64,000 bases of DNA from Cepaea nemoralis (lineage: Eukaryota; Mollusca; Gastropoda; Stylommatophora; Helicidae). Both the position numbers and the translations under genes were made by a program. Shown piece after piece: positions 1 to 12,338 of this stretch; position 1 is the first letter of the stretch; the number at the start of each line of letters is the position of its first letter. The stretch is from contig JACEFZ010011694.1 in the NCBI GenBank assembly GCA_014155875.1, forward strand, positions 1-64,000. The letters are read 5' to 3'. Under the pieces are notes generated by a model that searched no databases, had not been told where the DNA came from, and saw only the letters and a list, made by a program, of their open reading frames with translations.

Positions 1-1950
1 TCCTGGAAAGGGACATCAGTTAACTTCAACTGTATTTGAGAGCTAATTGAGATTCGGACACCAGCTGTGTTGATGATTGTCTGTGAGGGGCCAACACCCA
101 GTCCACACATGAACACAGCAGGTGACCGTCTGGAAGGATATGTTTGCCTGCCTGTTCTGCCAGTTCACATGCACAAACGAGTATGATGGGACCAACTTCA
201 GCCTGTGCTACTGATGAGTAGGTCTGTTGTGTGCTTTTCTTATAGGGAATAGGATCACGTTGTGCTGGATGACGATAGCAATAGTTGTCTCATTGTTGGT
301 TGAGTTTTCTCAAACACCCGATAAAGGGCTTTGTGGAAGCCGATTGATTGATCTAGCAGGTTTTGTTGTGCTCATGCTTCAGCTAACATCTCTGCTCTTT
401 CTTATCCGGCAGGCCACGGAGAGAACGTCGCTGCTGTTGTACTACTATTGTGTTGGTGTTTACTTCCTAAAGTCTAAAGGTTCTATCTAACTTTATCAAT
501 TTGTCACCATTGGGAGCTGGCAGAACTGACTGCGTCTGTAAGAAATGCAACCTGATGACAGCAGCTTGCTGTGTTATTCCTGTATCATTTCTACAGCAGT
601 ACTTCCGAAGGGTAGTTTGGGCAACATGTTCCAGTTTGCTCTCACTGGCCTTCAGTAATGATTCTGGTTGAAATGTTCTAGTGTACATGTCTGTCGCTTA
701 TCGAATTCCCTAGTCATCTGCTTCTGCCGTGTATCCACCAGTACCCTCAACCACCTCATCCCAGGATCTTGTCCTTTGCCATTTCCTGCAGCTCGCTCCA
801 TGTCCTCTCTTCATCCCTCCCCGTCGCATCTATCGTTGTTTAAATATAATGTAAGACACGGCAAACGGCTAAACATACGACATATCCGCAAGCCTAGGAT
901 AGACTTGTACTCTGTAGCTAACCTATGGGGCACGATACTCTTCTGCAGCAAATCAAACACACCACTAGTCTGTATGCATACAGTCGCCCCATTTCAAAAC
1001 TTGTCAGTGTCAGACTACATGCTCCTTTAAAAATAATCATATCCTAGCACATTAAGCATCCTTGTCCTACGGTATATCTCCCTTGCCTTACTGCAGTTAC
1101 CACAACAATACTTCGTGTTATTCGTGTAGACATGAGTTGTCATTTGTACATACTACCATGCGTTTGCAGTGCATATATTGTTTTATTATTTAAGATTAAT
1201 ACAATACGTGATGTATGAATGAAATAATGTATGAAAGGAGACGGACGAGAAGGCTCATTGTGTATCATAACAGCGTGTTGCCCTCGCCTATTGATTCACT
1301 GGGATGTTACTTTGCCCCGTATTAGTGCTTCTGTCGTACCCATTGAATCCCTCTATTCTGCACAGACAACAATTAATGAATGTTTGTAGCGTATGTGTTC
1401 AATGGTTTAGTCATTCTTCATTTTCCAGTTCTATACAGCAGTACTCGTTTGTCGTCAGTTAACATTTTAAGTTTGGTGATATATGCAATTGCTCTTGACT
1501 TCCAGGCATTTCCCAGTGCAATGACAGCTCCACTTGCATTCTGTATTCTTAGTTTACTATCTGTATCCGTTTCTCCAACTTTGTCTTCTTTGCTACCTAA
1601 ATATGATTTCAAACCTGAAAGTCAGTTTTGAGCAAGTGACATAGCACTATCATGTGCTTAAGTTATTCTGATTATCTGTGTCTTTATTTGTATACTTGTG
1701 GCTGGTAGAGGGAATGTTCGAGCACACGCATGCCTGTGAACAAGGCAACACACAGTTGTCTGGCCTCTTGGTGACAGCTGGGTGGTGGAGTTAGCTGACC
1801 CATGTTTCAGTCGCCCAGTGCCTCCTCTCTGGCATCGGCTTCTCTTCTATAGTACGTTTGCTCATTCTCTTGTTTGCTCATTCTCTTGGCTTGGGTGCCT
1901 TGTCAAGGCATTTATTCATAGCGCTCTCGGTTAACTCCAAAACTGTGCCA
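1..1950. other. Unassigned region, no recognised gene
   Basis: No open frame here shows a domain, codon pattern or splice-flanked exon that I recognise. The longest frames (227-490, 668-1030, 1380-1631) are short and have no recognisable protein family. It could be intron or intergenic DNA. Confidence 0.5.
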
Positions 1951-1952
1951 GT

Positions 1953-1966
1953 ATCTCTCTCTCTCT

Positions 1967-2006
<40 letters not shown>

Positions 2007-2089
2007 CTCTCTCTCTCTCTCTCTCAATTGATATACCCATATGTTCTCAACTGTACACCAGCTCCGCAAGTGTACATGAAAACCCACAT

Positions 2090-2149
<60 letters not shown>

Positions 2150-2206
2150 GATATACCCATAGGTTCTCAACTGTACACCAGCTCCGCAAGTGTACATGAA
2201 AACCCA

Positions 2207-2300
<94 letters not shown>

Positions 2301-2364
2301 ATTGATGTACCCATAGGTTCTCAACTGTACACCAGCTCCGCAAGTGTACATGAAAACGCACATT
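1953..2364. repeat. (CT)n microsatellite alternating with a 65-bp cassette
   Basis: Long CT tracts alternate with three near-identical copies of a unique cassette that begins CAATTGATATACCCATA and ends near GTGTACATGAAAACSCACAT (about 2025-2090, 2145-2209 and 2299-2363). The cassette and CT tract were evidently amplified together as one higher-order unit. The SLSL and RERE open frames over this tract are not genes. Confidence 0.9.
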
Positions 2365-3400
2365 CTTTTGCGGATATATTTTCTAGTTTTCAAACTTCGC
2401 ATGGACAGCGCCCAATTTGGCCATTTGATTTCAAACTACCGGCAATTGTTGTTCAGTACACGGACTTTCTTATTGCACCCCCTTAACCGAGAATGCTAGA
2501 CGTGAGACCAGTTACCATAGGATCAGGGAGCCGGGGGAAATATCCCATTCGTGGGTTCTTCGTGATTCGCGTAGGTCTTTCTCCGGCTAGGGAATTCACT
2601 TGTCCAATCTATTGACGTCAGTTGATAGCAAGTAATTACTATTTGACACTATTCCGTGTAATTGAAAGAGCAGATACGTGTGTGAAAAGAGATCAGTGTG
2701 TTGACGACAAGTCAGATCGGACCCACTGAACGTCATTGCCATCTGGTATCTATTGTTGTAACCTCCATCTTGAACAGCCGTCACGTGCTGTCCTGATTGT
2801 TGACCTTCTTCGTACAGCGTAGCCAGGTCAGTGACCCTGTTATTTTGGTCACGAATCCATTGCGTACCTGACACTAAATGTCCCCAGCTTACCTGTCATC
2901 CGTTATTTCACTGAGTTGCTACCACCCAGGTGCACGGCGGATGTTTTCACAGTCCCCTGACTTCCCGACTGGCTGCTCTGTCCTGGAGTAGGTAGGCCCT
3001 GGTCGACTGTTGTTGACTGTTTCAACAAGTAGTCTGATAGTAGACACTACCATAGGAATGTCGGCGCTAGGTCTTCAGATAATCTAGGTTACAGCAGGAC
3101 GAGGTGCGGGTAACCAATTTCCTGCCTTGCCAGATCATTCCACACAGTATCCAGTACCCATGTAATGAGGCCATGTCCACTGCAGAACCGTACTGGTCGG
3201 GAGGGGGGGGGGGGGATATCTAAATAGTATCATACAACACGTAGTAAAGCACAATTACAGAACACAATTACGGTAAATGAAAGACTAATCTTCATCAGCA
3301 ACAAATACACAAAATACGACGTATAAACACGGAGAAGGCACTACAGTGACGACATTAAGGCATAATCCGCAGGGTTGTCCATGGGACATCATTTACAATG
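2365..3400. other. Unassigned region with a poly-G tract
   Basis: No gene is recognised. It contains an uninterrupted G run near 3201-3214 but no domain-bearing frame and no repeat that I could pair with another part of the window. Confidence 0.4.
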
Positions 3401-3600
3401 CGTCGTAATTGATGCATGTCCCATCCCATCCCGTCCCATGGGAATAACATGTCCCATAACCAAGCCTGCCAGGCTTGTCCATGGGACATGTTTTTCTGTC
3501 CCATCCAATGGCAATTTACGCCTGTCCCATCCCATCCCATCCCATCCCTACACTATTCAGAAAATCCCCCTTTTTCCCCATGGGATTCCCATGGCAAAGA
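3380..3600. repeat. CCCAT-rich palindromic repeat cluster
   Basis: GTCCCAT and its complement ATGGGAC recur many times here, often joined as the palindrome CCCATGGG, and a (CCCAT)n run lies at about 3522-3548. The tract could fold into alternative hairpins. No protein is supported. Confidence 0.6.
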
Positions 3601-3835
3601 CTGATAATCCGAAAATTAAAAGATAGCTAATAATGAAATAGAGAAAGTCAATGAGCTCAATACAGAATGTTAACATATGACAGTTAACAGGACGAGACAG
3701 TACACTGAGCTACAGTTGTAAACATAGTTAACGTATGAATACAGTTGATGGAATTGGGGTCAAGCTGTGGACACGTAAACAGTACAAAATAACATGGAGT
3801 AATGGAGCTTTATCTCCGTGGCCAAGATCTTACGG

Positions 3836-4036
3836 GACGCGATTCGTAAGCTCGCTTACCCACCGTTAGAAACACAGCTACGACCGATTTGGCAGCAGAC
3901 CGCGGTGCGCTGGGTTTTAGCGAGTTGGTATGACGTTCAGAAAGCAATAGCAAACTACTGAACGTAAACTTCCTAAGACACCAAAAAACAGCAGTAAAAT
4001 GCTGGTATCGACAGCGATGTCCTGTAAAAATGATAT
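3836..4036 (+). repeat. Dispersed repeat family R1, copy 1
   Basis: This is a diverged copy of a repeat of about 200 bp that also occurs at 6613-6800 and 49910-50112 (same strand) and 10800-11020 (opposite strand). Shared blocks include GTTCAGAAAGCAATAGCAAA, ACTGAACGTAAACTT and a TGCTGG segment near the end. The repetition in two orientations points to a SINE or MITE. No coding capacity or terminal duplication was resolved. Confidence 0.65.
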
Positions 4037-4039
4037 GCA

Positions 4040-5880
4040 AAAACATGACACAATTACGGAAAACAGGGCGTTGCGGCGACTAACCACTAGACAAACCCGA
4101 CTACTAATATTGCGTGTAGAGACACTAACTAATAATAATACAGGCGTGCAGCCGTGTTGTATCGATAGCTGGAGGAGCCGTGCAGACCGGCATTGATCAG
4201 CGGACATTCAGCGTGGTGTGTTGGAGGACACACGGCGGTCTTGCTGACTGAGATAATACTAGCGGAGAGATGACCACGCCTGCCTCTCACCCCCAGCACA
4301 TCCATTCACCGCCTGGACTGCGTGCACATCTCTGCCAATATTTCACTAAGATGCTGCATGTTAACGCCTTCTTCACACACACGAATCCACCATAGTCCAC
4401 AAACTACAACATTATGGTGGCATTGTTCTGCTCAAGTACAGGTTGTAGGCGTAGCTTGCAGACATGATAAACATCACAAGATACCGCTAGCAGGTTGTAC
4501 AGTCATACTTATGCAATGTTAGTTCTACAAGTTGTCAATAGTGACAAACTGTCGGAGTTAAACCGAAACCTTAGTGAAGTCAACATCACAAGATAGCAGG
4601 CAGTACAAGAGCGTTGCATGGCCGGGCATGACAGCACAGACTATGCTAGCCCAAGAAGGAGCACAGCGGCACCACCAAGGACAATTACGAAAATCCCGGT
4701 TAAGTGTATTAGAAAACAAATGAGACAACTATTACTGTCTTGATCGAGCAAAACAGGCGACGCAGTTGCGCAGGAGAACAAGACACCCGACTGGACATTC
4801 GCTTACACAGGCTGAAATTGATCCCGTCACTTCTGTGCGCAATTGGACAGTGAGAACATACAGCTAGATATGAAATAGTTGTCATAGGCTGCTTCAGTTG
4901 CGGACCGAATATTAGCCCACAGACACAAACAACTTACATACAAAACCCATACTTCTCATGGAGACATTACTATAATGACATCGAACCAGAGGAAGAGAAA
5001 GAAAAAGAAGACCAGAGATTGATGAGGTTAGTTATCCGGGCACTTGCTGGCTGGCTGGCTGGCTACAGAGTTCTCCCCAACTATGAGATTATCTTGTCCG
5101 TGGCCCACTGGTTACACACGTGGCTATTAATGAGATGAGGGATCTTGAAATTACCAAGTGATGCATCAAGCTGTGTATGTATGTCACACGGACCGTTCTA
5201 CTCAAGCTAGGGGCTTAAATCCGGATTTACAGCTCGCAAACATGTCAGATAATTATGAGGGAATTGGACAATCTGAAACTTCCCTCACTATACCAGTAGA
5301 GTCTCTCACCTAGTAACGTGCTTACCTTCTTAACACTGCGCGGAGACTGGGTTCCGTGACGGGGGAGATGAAGTCGAATGTTGTCTGTCAGGTTATATTA
5401 GGATGACCAGGGCTATTTGTAGACATGCGTGGAGCCACTGTTCCACAACTTGTACTGCCACACAATTGTGTGGATATCTTGGTTTGGTTTTACTAGTAGA
5501 CGAGATGATTACGGAATACTGCTAACAGCAGATTAAAAGCATTTGGAAGGAATCATGTGTACAAATCATTGGAGACGGAATGACAACATGAAGCATGGAT
5601 AGCACCCGGAACCCTTACAAACAGAAGACAGGAACACTAAGTATATAGAAAGCAGACTTAAACAACAGTACAACCAGGGTGACTTAATTCTAGCCCATTA
5701 AAAAATACACGAAGCTATGGTTTTGTAAATGTTAAATGAAAGTTATGAAGCTGATAATGGCTTATAAAAGACACTATTTTATGGCCTAGCGGGCGCTGCA
5801 GAAGTAGTAGCAGCGAAAGAAAACTGCTGAGACCTTTTCGCCAACACAAGGATAACATAATTATCCAAGTGGACTGATCA
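4040..5880. other. Unassigned region, no recognised gene
   Basis: No protein family, tandem array or paired repeat is recognised. A short (CTGG)n run occurs around 5047-5066. The small open frames look random. Confidence 0.45.
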
Positions 5881-5889
5881 AACATAGTC

Positions 5890-6158
5890 ATTGGAAAGTC
5901 CTCACCAGCATTAAAGATCACATAAACAGTTGTTGCGCCAAATACTTTGAGAAGGATATGAATAGACAAGTCACCAAAGACACACCATTCCCAAATACCA
6001 AGACTGAAACAGTGGAGCTGGATACCATCTGGGAGAAACTATCTAAAGTAGAAATTAGAAAAGCTAACAAACGCCTGAAAGATGGGGCAGTTGCTGGTCC
6101 AGATAGTATACCAGCAGACGTTATTATAGCCAGTATACAATATAGACACCTCGGCTGA
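5890..6158 (+). pseudogene. Relic of non-LTR reverse transcriptase (N-terminal RT motifs)
   Basis: The frame ending at 6158 reads through a segment typical of the start of non-LTR reverse transcriptases. It has an alternating charged helix (KVEIRKANKRLKDG) followed by AGPDSIPAD, which matches the family pattern K.GKAAGPD.IPAE in RTE/CR1-like elements. Only this part of the RT remains; the catalytic YADD block is missing and the frame stops soon after. The flanks hold no further RT in frame, so this is a decayed fragment. Confidence 0.7.
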
Positions 6159-6269
6159 ATTGCTTCACAAATTAGAAGTCTACATAAATAAAAGAATGAA
6201 CAGACAGGCTTCCAACTAAACAGATTTTGCACTGATATTGTTGTGTATATAATGTTCTAGTTACATTAG

Positions 6270-6612
6270 CCACGTTCAGGCAATCTTTGTTAGTTACTCT
6301 GGCAGTCTAAGATATTCGCAACATTCCTCTGGAACCACATCTCCGTTGCTTCCAAGATCTTCATAATTTGTTCATTCATTTTCCGTGATTCCCTACCATA
6401 CAGCAAAACAGGTTCAACATAACATTTCAGCACCCTCTTTCTGCATTCCTTAATAGTGATTTATTGCATGAGATGTTTTACACTTTCCGAAGTGCAGCTT
6501 TGGCTAGCTGTTTTCTGCTCTTAGTTTCTCTCACGCATCTTCCATCTGATGTTATCAGTTGGCCCTAGGTATTTAAATTTTAGTTGAGTGCCTGCTTCAT
6601 TCGCAATCCCAC
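6270..6612 (-). pseudogene. Relic of RTE-like reverse transcriptase C-terminus
   Basis: On the minus strand, with in-frame stops, the translation shows KYLGPTDNIRWK, then ECRKRVLKCYVEPVLLYG and MKILEATEMWF. This is the order of motifs after the YADD box in RTE-like and related non-LTR elements (KYLGS, RKRLLKCYV..VLLYG.E.W, LEA.EMWF). Several stops and frame shifts show it is inactive. It lies in the opposite orientation to the RT fragment at 5890-6158, so the two are probably separate insertions. It abuts dispersed repeat copy 2. Confidence 0.7.
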
Positions 6613-6800
6613 ATACCACGTTGGAAACACCACTGCGGGTGATTTGGAAGCAGATCACCTTGCGCTGATATTCATACAGTGGTATGAGTGTCGGTCGTTC
6701 AGAAAACAATAGCAAACAACTGAATGTAAACTTGCCTAGTAAATGATATAGAGACAGAAATGCTGGGGCTGTCTGTGATGTCCCGCAAAAGGACGTATAA
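6613..6800 (+). repeat. Dispersed repeat family R1, copy 2
   Basis: It is homologous to 3836-4036 and 49910-50112. It carries TTGGAAGCAGATCACCTTGC, GGTCGTTCAGAAAACAATAG and AATGCTGGGGCTGTC. It follows directly on the RTE relic at 6270-6612. Confidence 0.65.
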
Positions 6801-6959
6801 GTGACGTTTTTTGTAAAATTTACATGTATCAACCTGTTTAAACATTTCACTTCTATTGCTATATCACATGTTGGTGTCATCTTGTTCTTTGATGTAACCT
6901 TTGTTTCTGTGTTCTTGATATTCCAGGAAAATCCCCATGTTTTTGCACTCTCTATTACT

Positions 6960-7105
6960 ACCTTAGCGGGCACTGTAGCCTAGTGAATAGCCAATTCTGC
7001 TGGTCATGTCATGGGCGCGGTCCGACTCGAGCTCGACGTTTGCCAAAGTGAGGGGGAAAAATGGCCACTTATTCCATCGCGCATCAAGGCCTACACAATT
7101 TCACG
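6960..7105 (+). repeat. Possible degenerate tRNA-derived SINE
   Basis: A box A-like string (TGTAGCCTAGTGAAT) is followed by a weak box B-like string (CGGTCCGACTCGA) at about tRNA spacing. The match is imperfect and no target duplication was found, so this is only a candidate. Confidence 0.25.
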
Positions 7106-7142
7106 ACAAAAGACATCACATAGCAGGAAACTATTTCAGGAC

Positions 7143-7160
7143 AATAACAACAACAACAAC

Positions 7161-7194
<34 letters not shown>

Positions 7195-7195
7195 T
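7143..7195. repeat. (AAC)n/(AAT)n microsatellite
   Basis: A run of AAC triplets passes into a run of AAT triplets. It accounts for the poly-Asn and poly-Tyr frames at this site. Confidence 0.95.
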
Positions 7196-7724
7196 TCATA
7201 AATTACAACCGTGCCCGACAGTTTTGGATATTTTGCACATTCAGCTGTCAACGTTGGAGTCATCTGCATAGGGTAGATTGTTTATATTATAGCCTTGATC
7301 TCGTATGGATTCCCTTTGATCTCTCTCATTATTACTTGGCTATAGAGAGAGAATAGATCCGGCGACCAAACACATTCTTGCTTTAATCCTGGCTTTATCT
7401 GTTCATAATTGCCATCTTTAGCGCTGTGTAGATTAGAAACTCGGAGGTCGACTACAACAATTACCATTAAGCTGCAAACATGCATTCACTGGCCCCTGTG
7501 TAGAATAAGTCTAACATGGTGTGACTGGTTCGCGAATGGAGGTTCATGGGGCGAACTGATCAAATTCCATAAGGAAAAGTCAATTGTTGTACAGAGTTTG
7601 TACCGTCATGTATGCCTGTCAGTTAAAACAAAACACGTAATGGAACTCTTCTCACATCATGGGGTCTATGTGTATATTGTGCGTATCCCAGTGTTTGACC
7701 AGTCCGGCACTCGATGGGTGATGC

Positions 7725-8345
7725 GGCCAGTGTGATGCCGGCGTACCGGTTAATCTCCTGATGCCAATGTTAGGTTATGTCGTACAGGCTACCCCGGACA
7801 GTGTGATGCCGGCTTACCAGTTAATCTCCTGATGCTGGCTTGCCAGTTAATCTCCTGATGCCAGCTTACCAGTTAATCTCCTGATGCTGGCTTGCCAGTT
7901 AATCTCCTGATGCTGGCTTACCAGTTAATCTCCTGATGCCAGCTTGCCAGTTAATCTCCTGATGTCAATGTTAGGTTATGTTGATCAGGCTGCCCCGGTC
8001 TGTGTGATGCCGGCTTACCTGTTAATCTCCTGATGCCAATGTTAGGTTATGTCAACCAGGATACCCTGGTCAATGTGATGCCGGCTTACCAGTTAATCTC
8101 CTGATGCCAATGTTAGGTTATGTCGACCAGGCTGCCCCAGTCAGTGTGATGCCGGCTTGCCAGTTAATCTCCTGATGCCGGCTTGTCAGTTAATCTCCTG
8201 ATGCCGGCTTGTCAGTTAATCTCCTGATGCCGGCTTGTCAGTTAATCTCCTGATGCCGGCTTGTCAGTTAATCTCCTGATGCCGGCTTGTCAGTTAATCT
8301 CCTGATGCCGGCTTGTCAGTTGATCTCCTGATGCCAATGTTAGGT
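7725..8345. repeat. 26-bp minisatellite with a compound longer unit
   Basis: The core unit is about 26 bp (GATGCCGGCTTGTCAGTTAA plus TCTCCT) and is repeated more than 15 times. Some units carry an inserted block containing AATGTTAGGTTATGTCGACC, giving a second, longer unit. Variants of the third word (GCTTGCC, GCTTACC, GCTTGTC) cluster, which suggests successive amplification waves. Confidence 0.9.
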
Positions 8346-8359
8346 TATGTCGACCAGGC

Positions 8360-9420
8360 TGCTCCGGACAGTGAAACTAAAAATATTCGTGAAAGGGATT
8401 CAAATACAAGAGCAACTGGCGAAAGGGCAAGCGTCATGCCCACTCTATGACCACTGCATATGGGGAACGAGGTTGCATACCCGAGGCAGGTCGTGTACAT
8501 TCAGTAGTTTGCCATTGTCTTCTGCACGAGAAGTCAGCGTTCAAGTCCAGCTGACCCGTATGTGGAGCGTATGTGGAACAGTTTTAAGTGAGAGCGCATT
8601 CAACCCTGTCGGCGCCCGGACCCTTACCGCTGCATGTCAGATCTGGACACACAGCAGGCAGATGTAGAAGTATTTGATGGCAACAGAACTGTGCTCTCTG
8701 CTAGAGATACACACGCACACACTCACGAATACATAGGCAACACTCGAAGCAGCCCTTCAGGGAGCAGATGCAAACCGCACATTAATGAGAGAAATCCTGT
8801 GTAGACGGTCTAGGTTTGTACCCACTCTATGAAAAGACATAAACTTGAAAACTGAATGACGGCTGGAAGATTGGATGGGACAGGAACATTGGAGAGATCA
8901 ATAGCATTGCTTTGTTATCTTTGCTACATTCTGTGATCGGGCCCAGAGCACAGACCTCATTTAAGATGCCGTGATCGTGTGTGTCGGCGAATAAAGATTG
9001 GCCACGTCTATCGCCACGGCACTTGATGGATATGACGGAGTAGTGAAAGCACAACGTTTCCCGTGTCCCGTAGTATTAATTTGTGTCTAACCCCGTCCTG
9101 TGTTGACATTGCCCTCGTCAGGGCTGTTCAGTGTCAGGCCCGGAGAGAACTGTTGTCATGTTGACTTCAGGGATAACGCTGACTGGCGGAGTCTTTTTGA
9201 GGGATTTAACAGTGATTAGTGCCAGTGTATTGCGCAACAGCAAAGCTGTTTAAATTCTCACATGTTGATGCGGTGTACTGGCTGGCCGTCCTGCCATAGC
9301 CTACGGCTTGCACGCTTTCTTCAGCGTTGCCTTGACCCGAGAGAGTCGTTTCAGAACGGGAAGAGGAGTCTTTTCACAAGCTGATAGAAATATCCATCTC
9401 CGCCGAACTCTTGCTGTAAC
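8360..9420. other. Unassigned region, no recognised gene
   Basis: The frames at 8347-8667 and 8827-9054 (minus) have no recognisable domain. Nothing else was identified. Confidence 0.4.
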
Positions 9421-9433
9421 ATGACCGATATCA

Positions 9434-9757
9434 ATCCTCATGGAGGCAGCATGAAAAATATCAGCCTCCGTGAAAGAAACATGAGAAATATCAGCCTCGT
9501 GGAAGTAACTTGAGAATTATCAGCCCTCGTGGAAGTAACTTGAGAATTATTAGCCCTCGTGGACGTAACATGAGACTTATCAACCGTCGTGGAAGTAACA
9601 TGAGAATTATCAACCGTCGTGGAAGTAACATGAGAATTATCAACCGTCGTTGAAATAACGAGAAATATCAACCCTCGTGAGAGTAACATGAGAAATATCA
9701 GTCCACGTCAAAGTAACATGAGAATTATCAGCCCTCGTGGAAGTAACATGAGAATTA
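9434..9757. repeat. 30-bp minisatellite
   Basis: About ten units of the type CATGAGAATTATCAGCCCTC plus GTGGAAGTAA. Because the period is a multiple of three, it keeps minus-strand frames open. Confidence 0.9.
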
Positions 9758-9911
9758 AAGGTGTTTGTTGACACTAAGAGGAAACACAGAGAAACAGTAC
9801 AAATAACCGGAGACACATTGGACAAGAAGAACCCTGAAATGTATACTGACACTGGCATTATAACTTGTCAAAGCCAAATGGAAACCCTTCGCCGAAGAGA
9901 CAATGTGCTAA

Positions 9912-10550
9912 ACAGCCTTAAACATGGCAGCATTAGCCGGGTCTGTCGCCCACATGACCCGTAAACATAACAGCATTAGCGTGACCTGTCGTCCACATGA
10001 CCCGTAAACATAATAGCATTAGCCGGACCTGTCGTCCACATGATCCGTAAACATAACAGCATTAGCTGGACCTGTTTCCCACATGACCCGTAAACATAAC
10101 AGCATTAGCCGGACCTGTCGTCCACATGACCCGTAAACATAACAGCATTAGCGTGACCTGTCGTCCACATGACCCGTAATCATACCAGCATTAGCCGGAC
10201 CTGTCGTCCACATGACCCGTAAACATAACAGCATTAGCCGGACCTGTCGTCCACATGACCCGTAAACATAACAGCATTAGCGTGACCTGTCGTCCACATG
10301 ACCCGTAAACATACCAGCATTAGCCGGACCTGTCGTCCACATGACCCGTAAACATAACAGCATTAGCCGGACCTGTCGTCCACATGACCCGTAAACATAA
10401 CAGCATTAGCGTGACCTGTCGTCCACATGACCCGTAAACATAACAGCATTAGCGTGACCTGTCGTCCACATGACCCGTAAACATACCAGCATTAGCCGGA
10501 CCTGTCCTCCACATGACTCTTAATCATACCAGCATTAGCCGGACCTGTCG
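9912..10550. repeat. 43-bp minisatellite
   Basis: About 14 to 15 units carry AGCATTAGCCGGACCTGTCG and CCACATGACCCGTAAACATA. Two variants, GCCGGACC and GCGTGACC, alternate and indicate a higher-order pattern. Confidence 0.9.
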
Positions 10551-10684
10551 TCCAAAAGATACGAAAATTGTTCTGATAACACTATAGGTCTTCAGACAAG
10601 AACACAGTTTGAATAACGAAGACACAAACCATATATAGTACGATTTATTGCCTGGCACATTTAGCTGCATCTCGCCAATTACTT

Positions 10685-10795
10685 ACTGCAGATGTCTTAC
10701 TCAAGAACACAGTTCTCCACGACTGTGGTGATCGTGCGAAATGGCGAAACATGACCACCCATGCTTATCGACATGGCACATGATGATGACAGGTA
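10685..10795 (+). pseudogene. 3' end of an RTE-like element
   Basis: This segment matches the end of the relic at 44350-44752 and parts of 12113-13290. It has AAGAACACAGTTCTCCACGA, a GTGATCGTGCGA block, CGAAACATGACCACCCATGC and a final GGCACATGATGATGAC. The recurring end with a TGA/ATG-rich tail marks the 3' terminus of one non-LTR family. No ORF is left here. Confidence 0.6.
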
Positions 10796-10799
10796 TTGC

Positions 10800-11020
10800 T
10801 ATTTATATTCACAAAAGGTTAGTTGCATATCCTGTATAGGATGTCGCCGTCAACCCAAGCATTTTGTTTCTGTGATTTCTTGGCACGCTAGTCATTTGCC
10901 ATTGCTTTCTGAACGACCGGCACTCATAACATTGATTTATTTATATTCAAACCACAAGCGGAAGACTGGTCTGCTTCCAAATCGCATGCATCTGTTTCGA
11001 ACGCGGTATGCAGGATTGCC
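10800..11020 (-). repeat. Dispersed repeat family R1, copy 3 (inverted)
   Basis: The reverse complement shares GAAAGCAATGGCAAATGACT and a GGAAGCAGACC block with the copies at 3836, 6613 and 49910. Confidence 0.6.
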
Positions 11021-11080
11021 AATTGCAGTTATAACTCCTTGGCCACCGCGCCGACTTATATTCAACAAGTGCATGTCAAA

Positions 11081-11122
11081 TACACACACACACACACACA
11101 CACACACAACACACACACATAT

Positions 11123-11198
<76 letters not shown>
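11081..11198. repeat. (CA)n followed by (TA)n microsatellite
   Basis: A CA run of about 35 bp passes into TA runs of about 80 bp. The TA tract is long enough to extrude cruciforms. Confidence 0.95.
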
Positions 11199-11449
11199 CG
11201 CGAGATCGTTGCACTGGTTCTAGGGTATTTTAAACACTCAGAGAGGCGACATGGTTGGTCGGTCGATTGCTTTCAGTGCGTCCCCGCTGATGTTGCCCCA
11301 GTCTTGTATGAGCACTGATGATACCTCCCAGTGTGTTGTCAGCTGCGGCTGACATTGGGGCGTTGACTTCACGTGTTCGCAGCCTCGCTTAATAATAATA
11401 ATAATAATGTCACTTTGTTATCTTGTGGCAGTCCGATCACTGTCATCTG

Positions 11450-11558
<109 letters not shown>

Positions 11559-11806
11559 TGTTGCCTTCACGAGATTACTAACCAAGCTTTTGTCGGTTTG
11601 AAAATAAACAGTTAATGATACACATGTGGACTGTGACACGACTGTCTATCTAGTTGGTGGCAGCGACAGTAACTCCACGCTAATCTGTTCGCTGGCAAAC
11701 AACGGTTCCTGTTCTTCTTTATGTCATTAGCGGTGATTCTGGTGTAGCGGGTAAAGAGATTGCTGGCCAGGCTTCATGTGCTGTAGATGATCAAACCACA
11801 CAACCG

Positions 11807-11810
<4 letters not shown>

Positions 11811-11892
<82 letters not shown>

Positions 11893-11913
11893 CTCTCTCT
11901 CTCTCTCTCTCTC

Positions 11914-11987
<74 letters not shown>
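11811..11987. repeat. (CT)n followed by (TA)n microsatellite
   Basis: About 105 bp of CT, with occasional CC interruptions, is followed by about 70 bp of TA. Confidence 0.95.
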
Positions 11988-11989
<2 letters not shown>

Positions 11990-12112
11990 GTCTAATCTGG
12001 TGACACCAACAGCTCTCCTCAAGCATACCAGTTTACACGCCTGCACTATCCCCTGGTGTGTCGTGCTCAGTGACCCTGGTTGAGTCCGGTAGCCTAGAAT
12101 TACCCGTAAAGC

Positions 12113-12338
12113 ATGCACACAATATCATTGCGGAAGAGAAAACCGGACGATACAGTCCTACCAGAAACACACGAAACCCTTAAATTGATTACAGAAATTG
12201 TAGGCAGACAGACAATGATATTTTCTCGACACATCATGAGGAACAATACATTTGAAAATACAGCGGTAACTGGTAAAATTGATGGGACAGGAACAAGCAA
12301 CAAACATAGAGATAAATACCTGGATGGCTTGGCCTTAA
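12113..12338 (+). pseudogene. RTE-like C-terminal relic at the start of duplication copy A
   Basis: The frame reads LKLITEIVGRQTMIFSRHIM, then a short linker, TGKIDGTG and DKYLDGLA. This is the end of RTE-like polymerases (LI..IR.RQ..FFGH.MR, TGKI.G.R.RGRQR.KYLDGL). The equivalent segment at 44530-44700 has the same order. No RT catalytic core precedes it. The 36-bp minisatellite at 12338 begins exactly where the 3' UTR of this element would follow. Confidence 0.7.
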
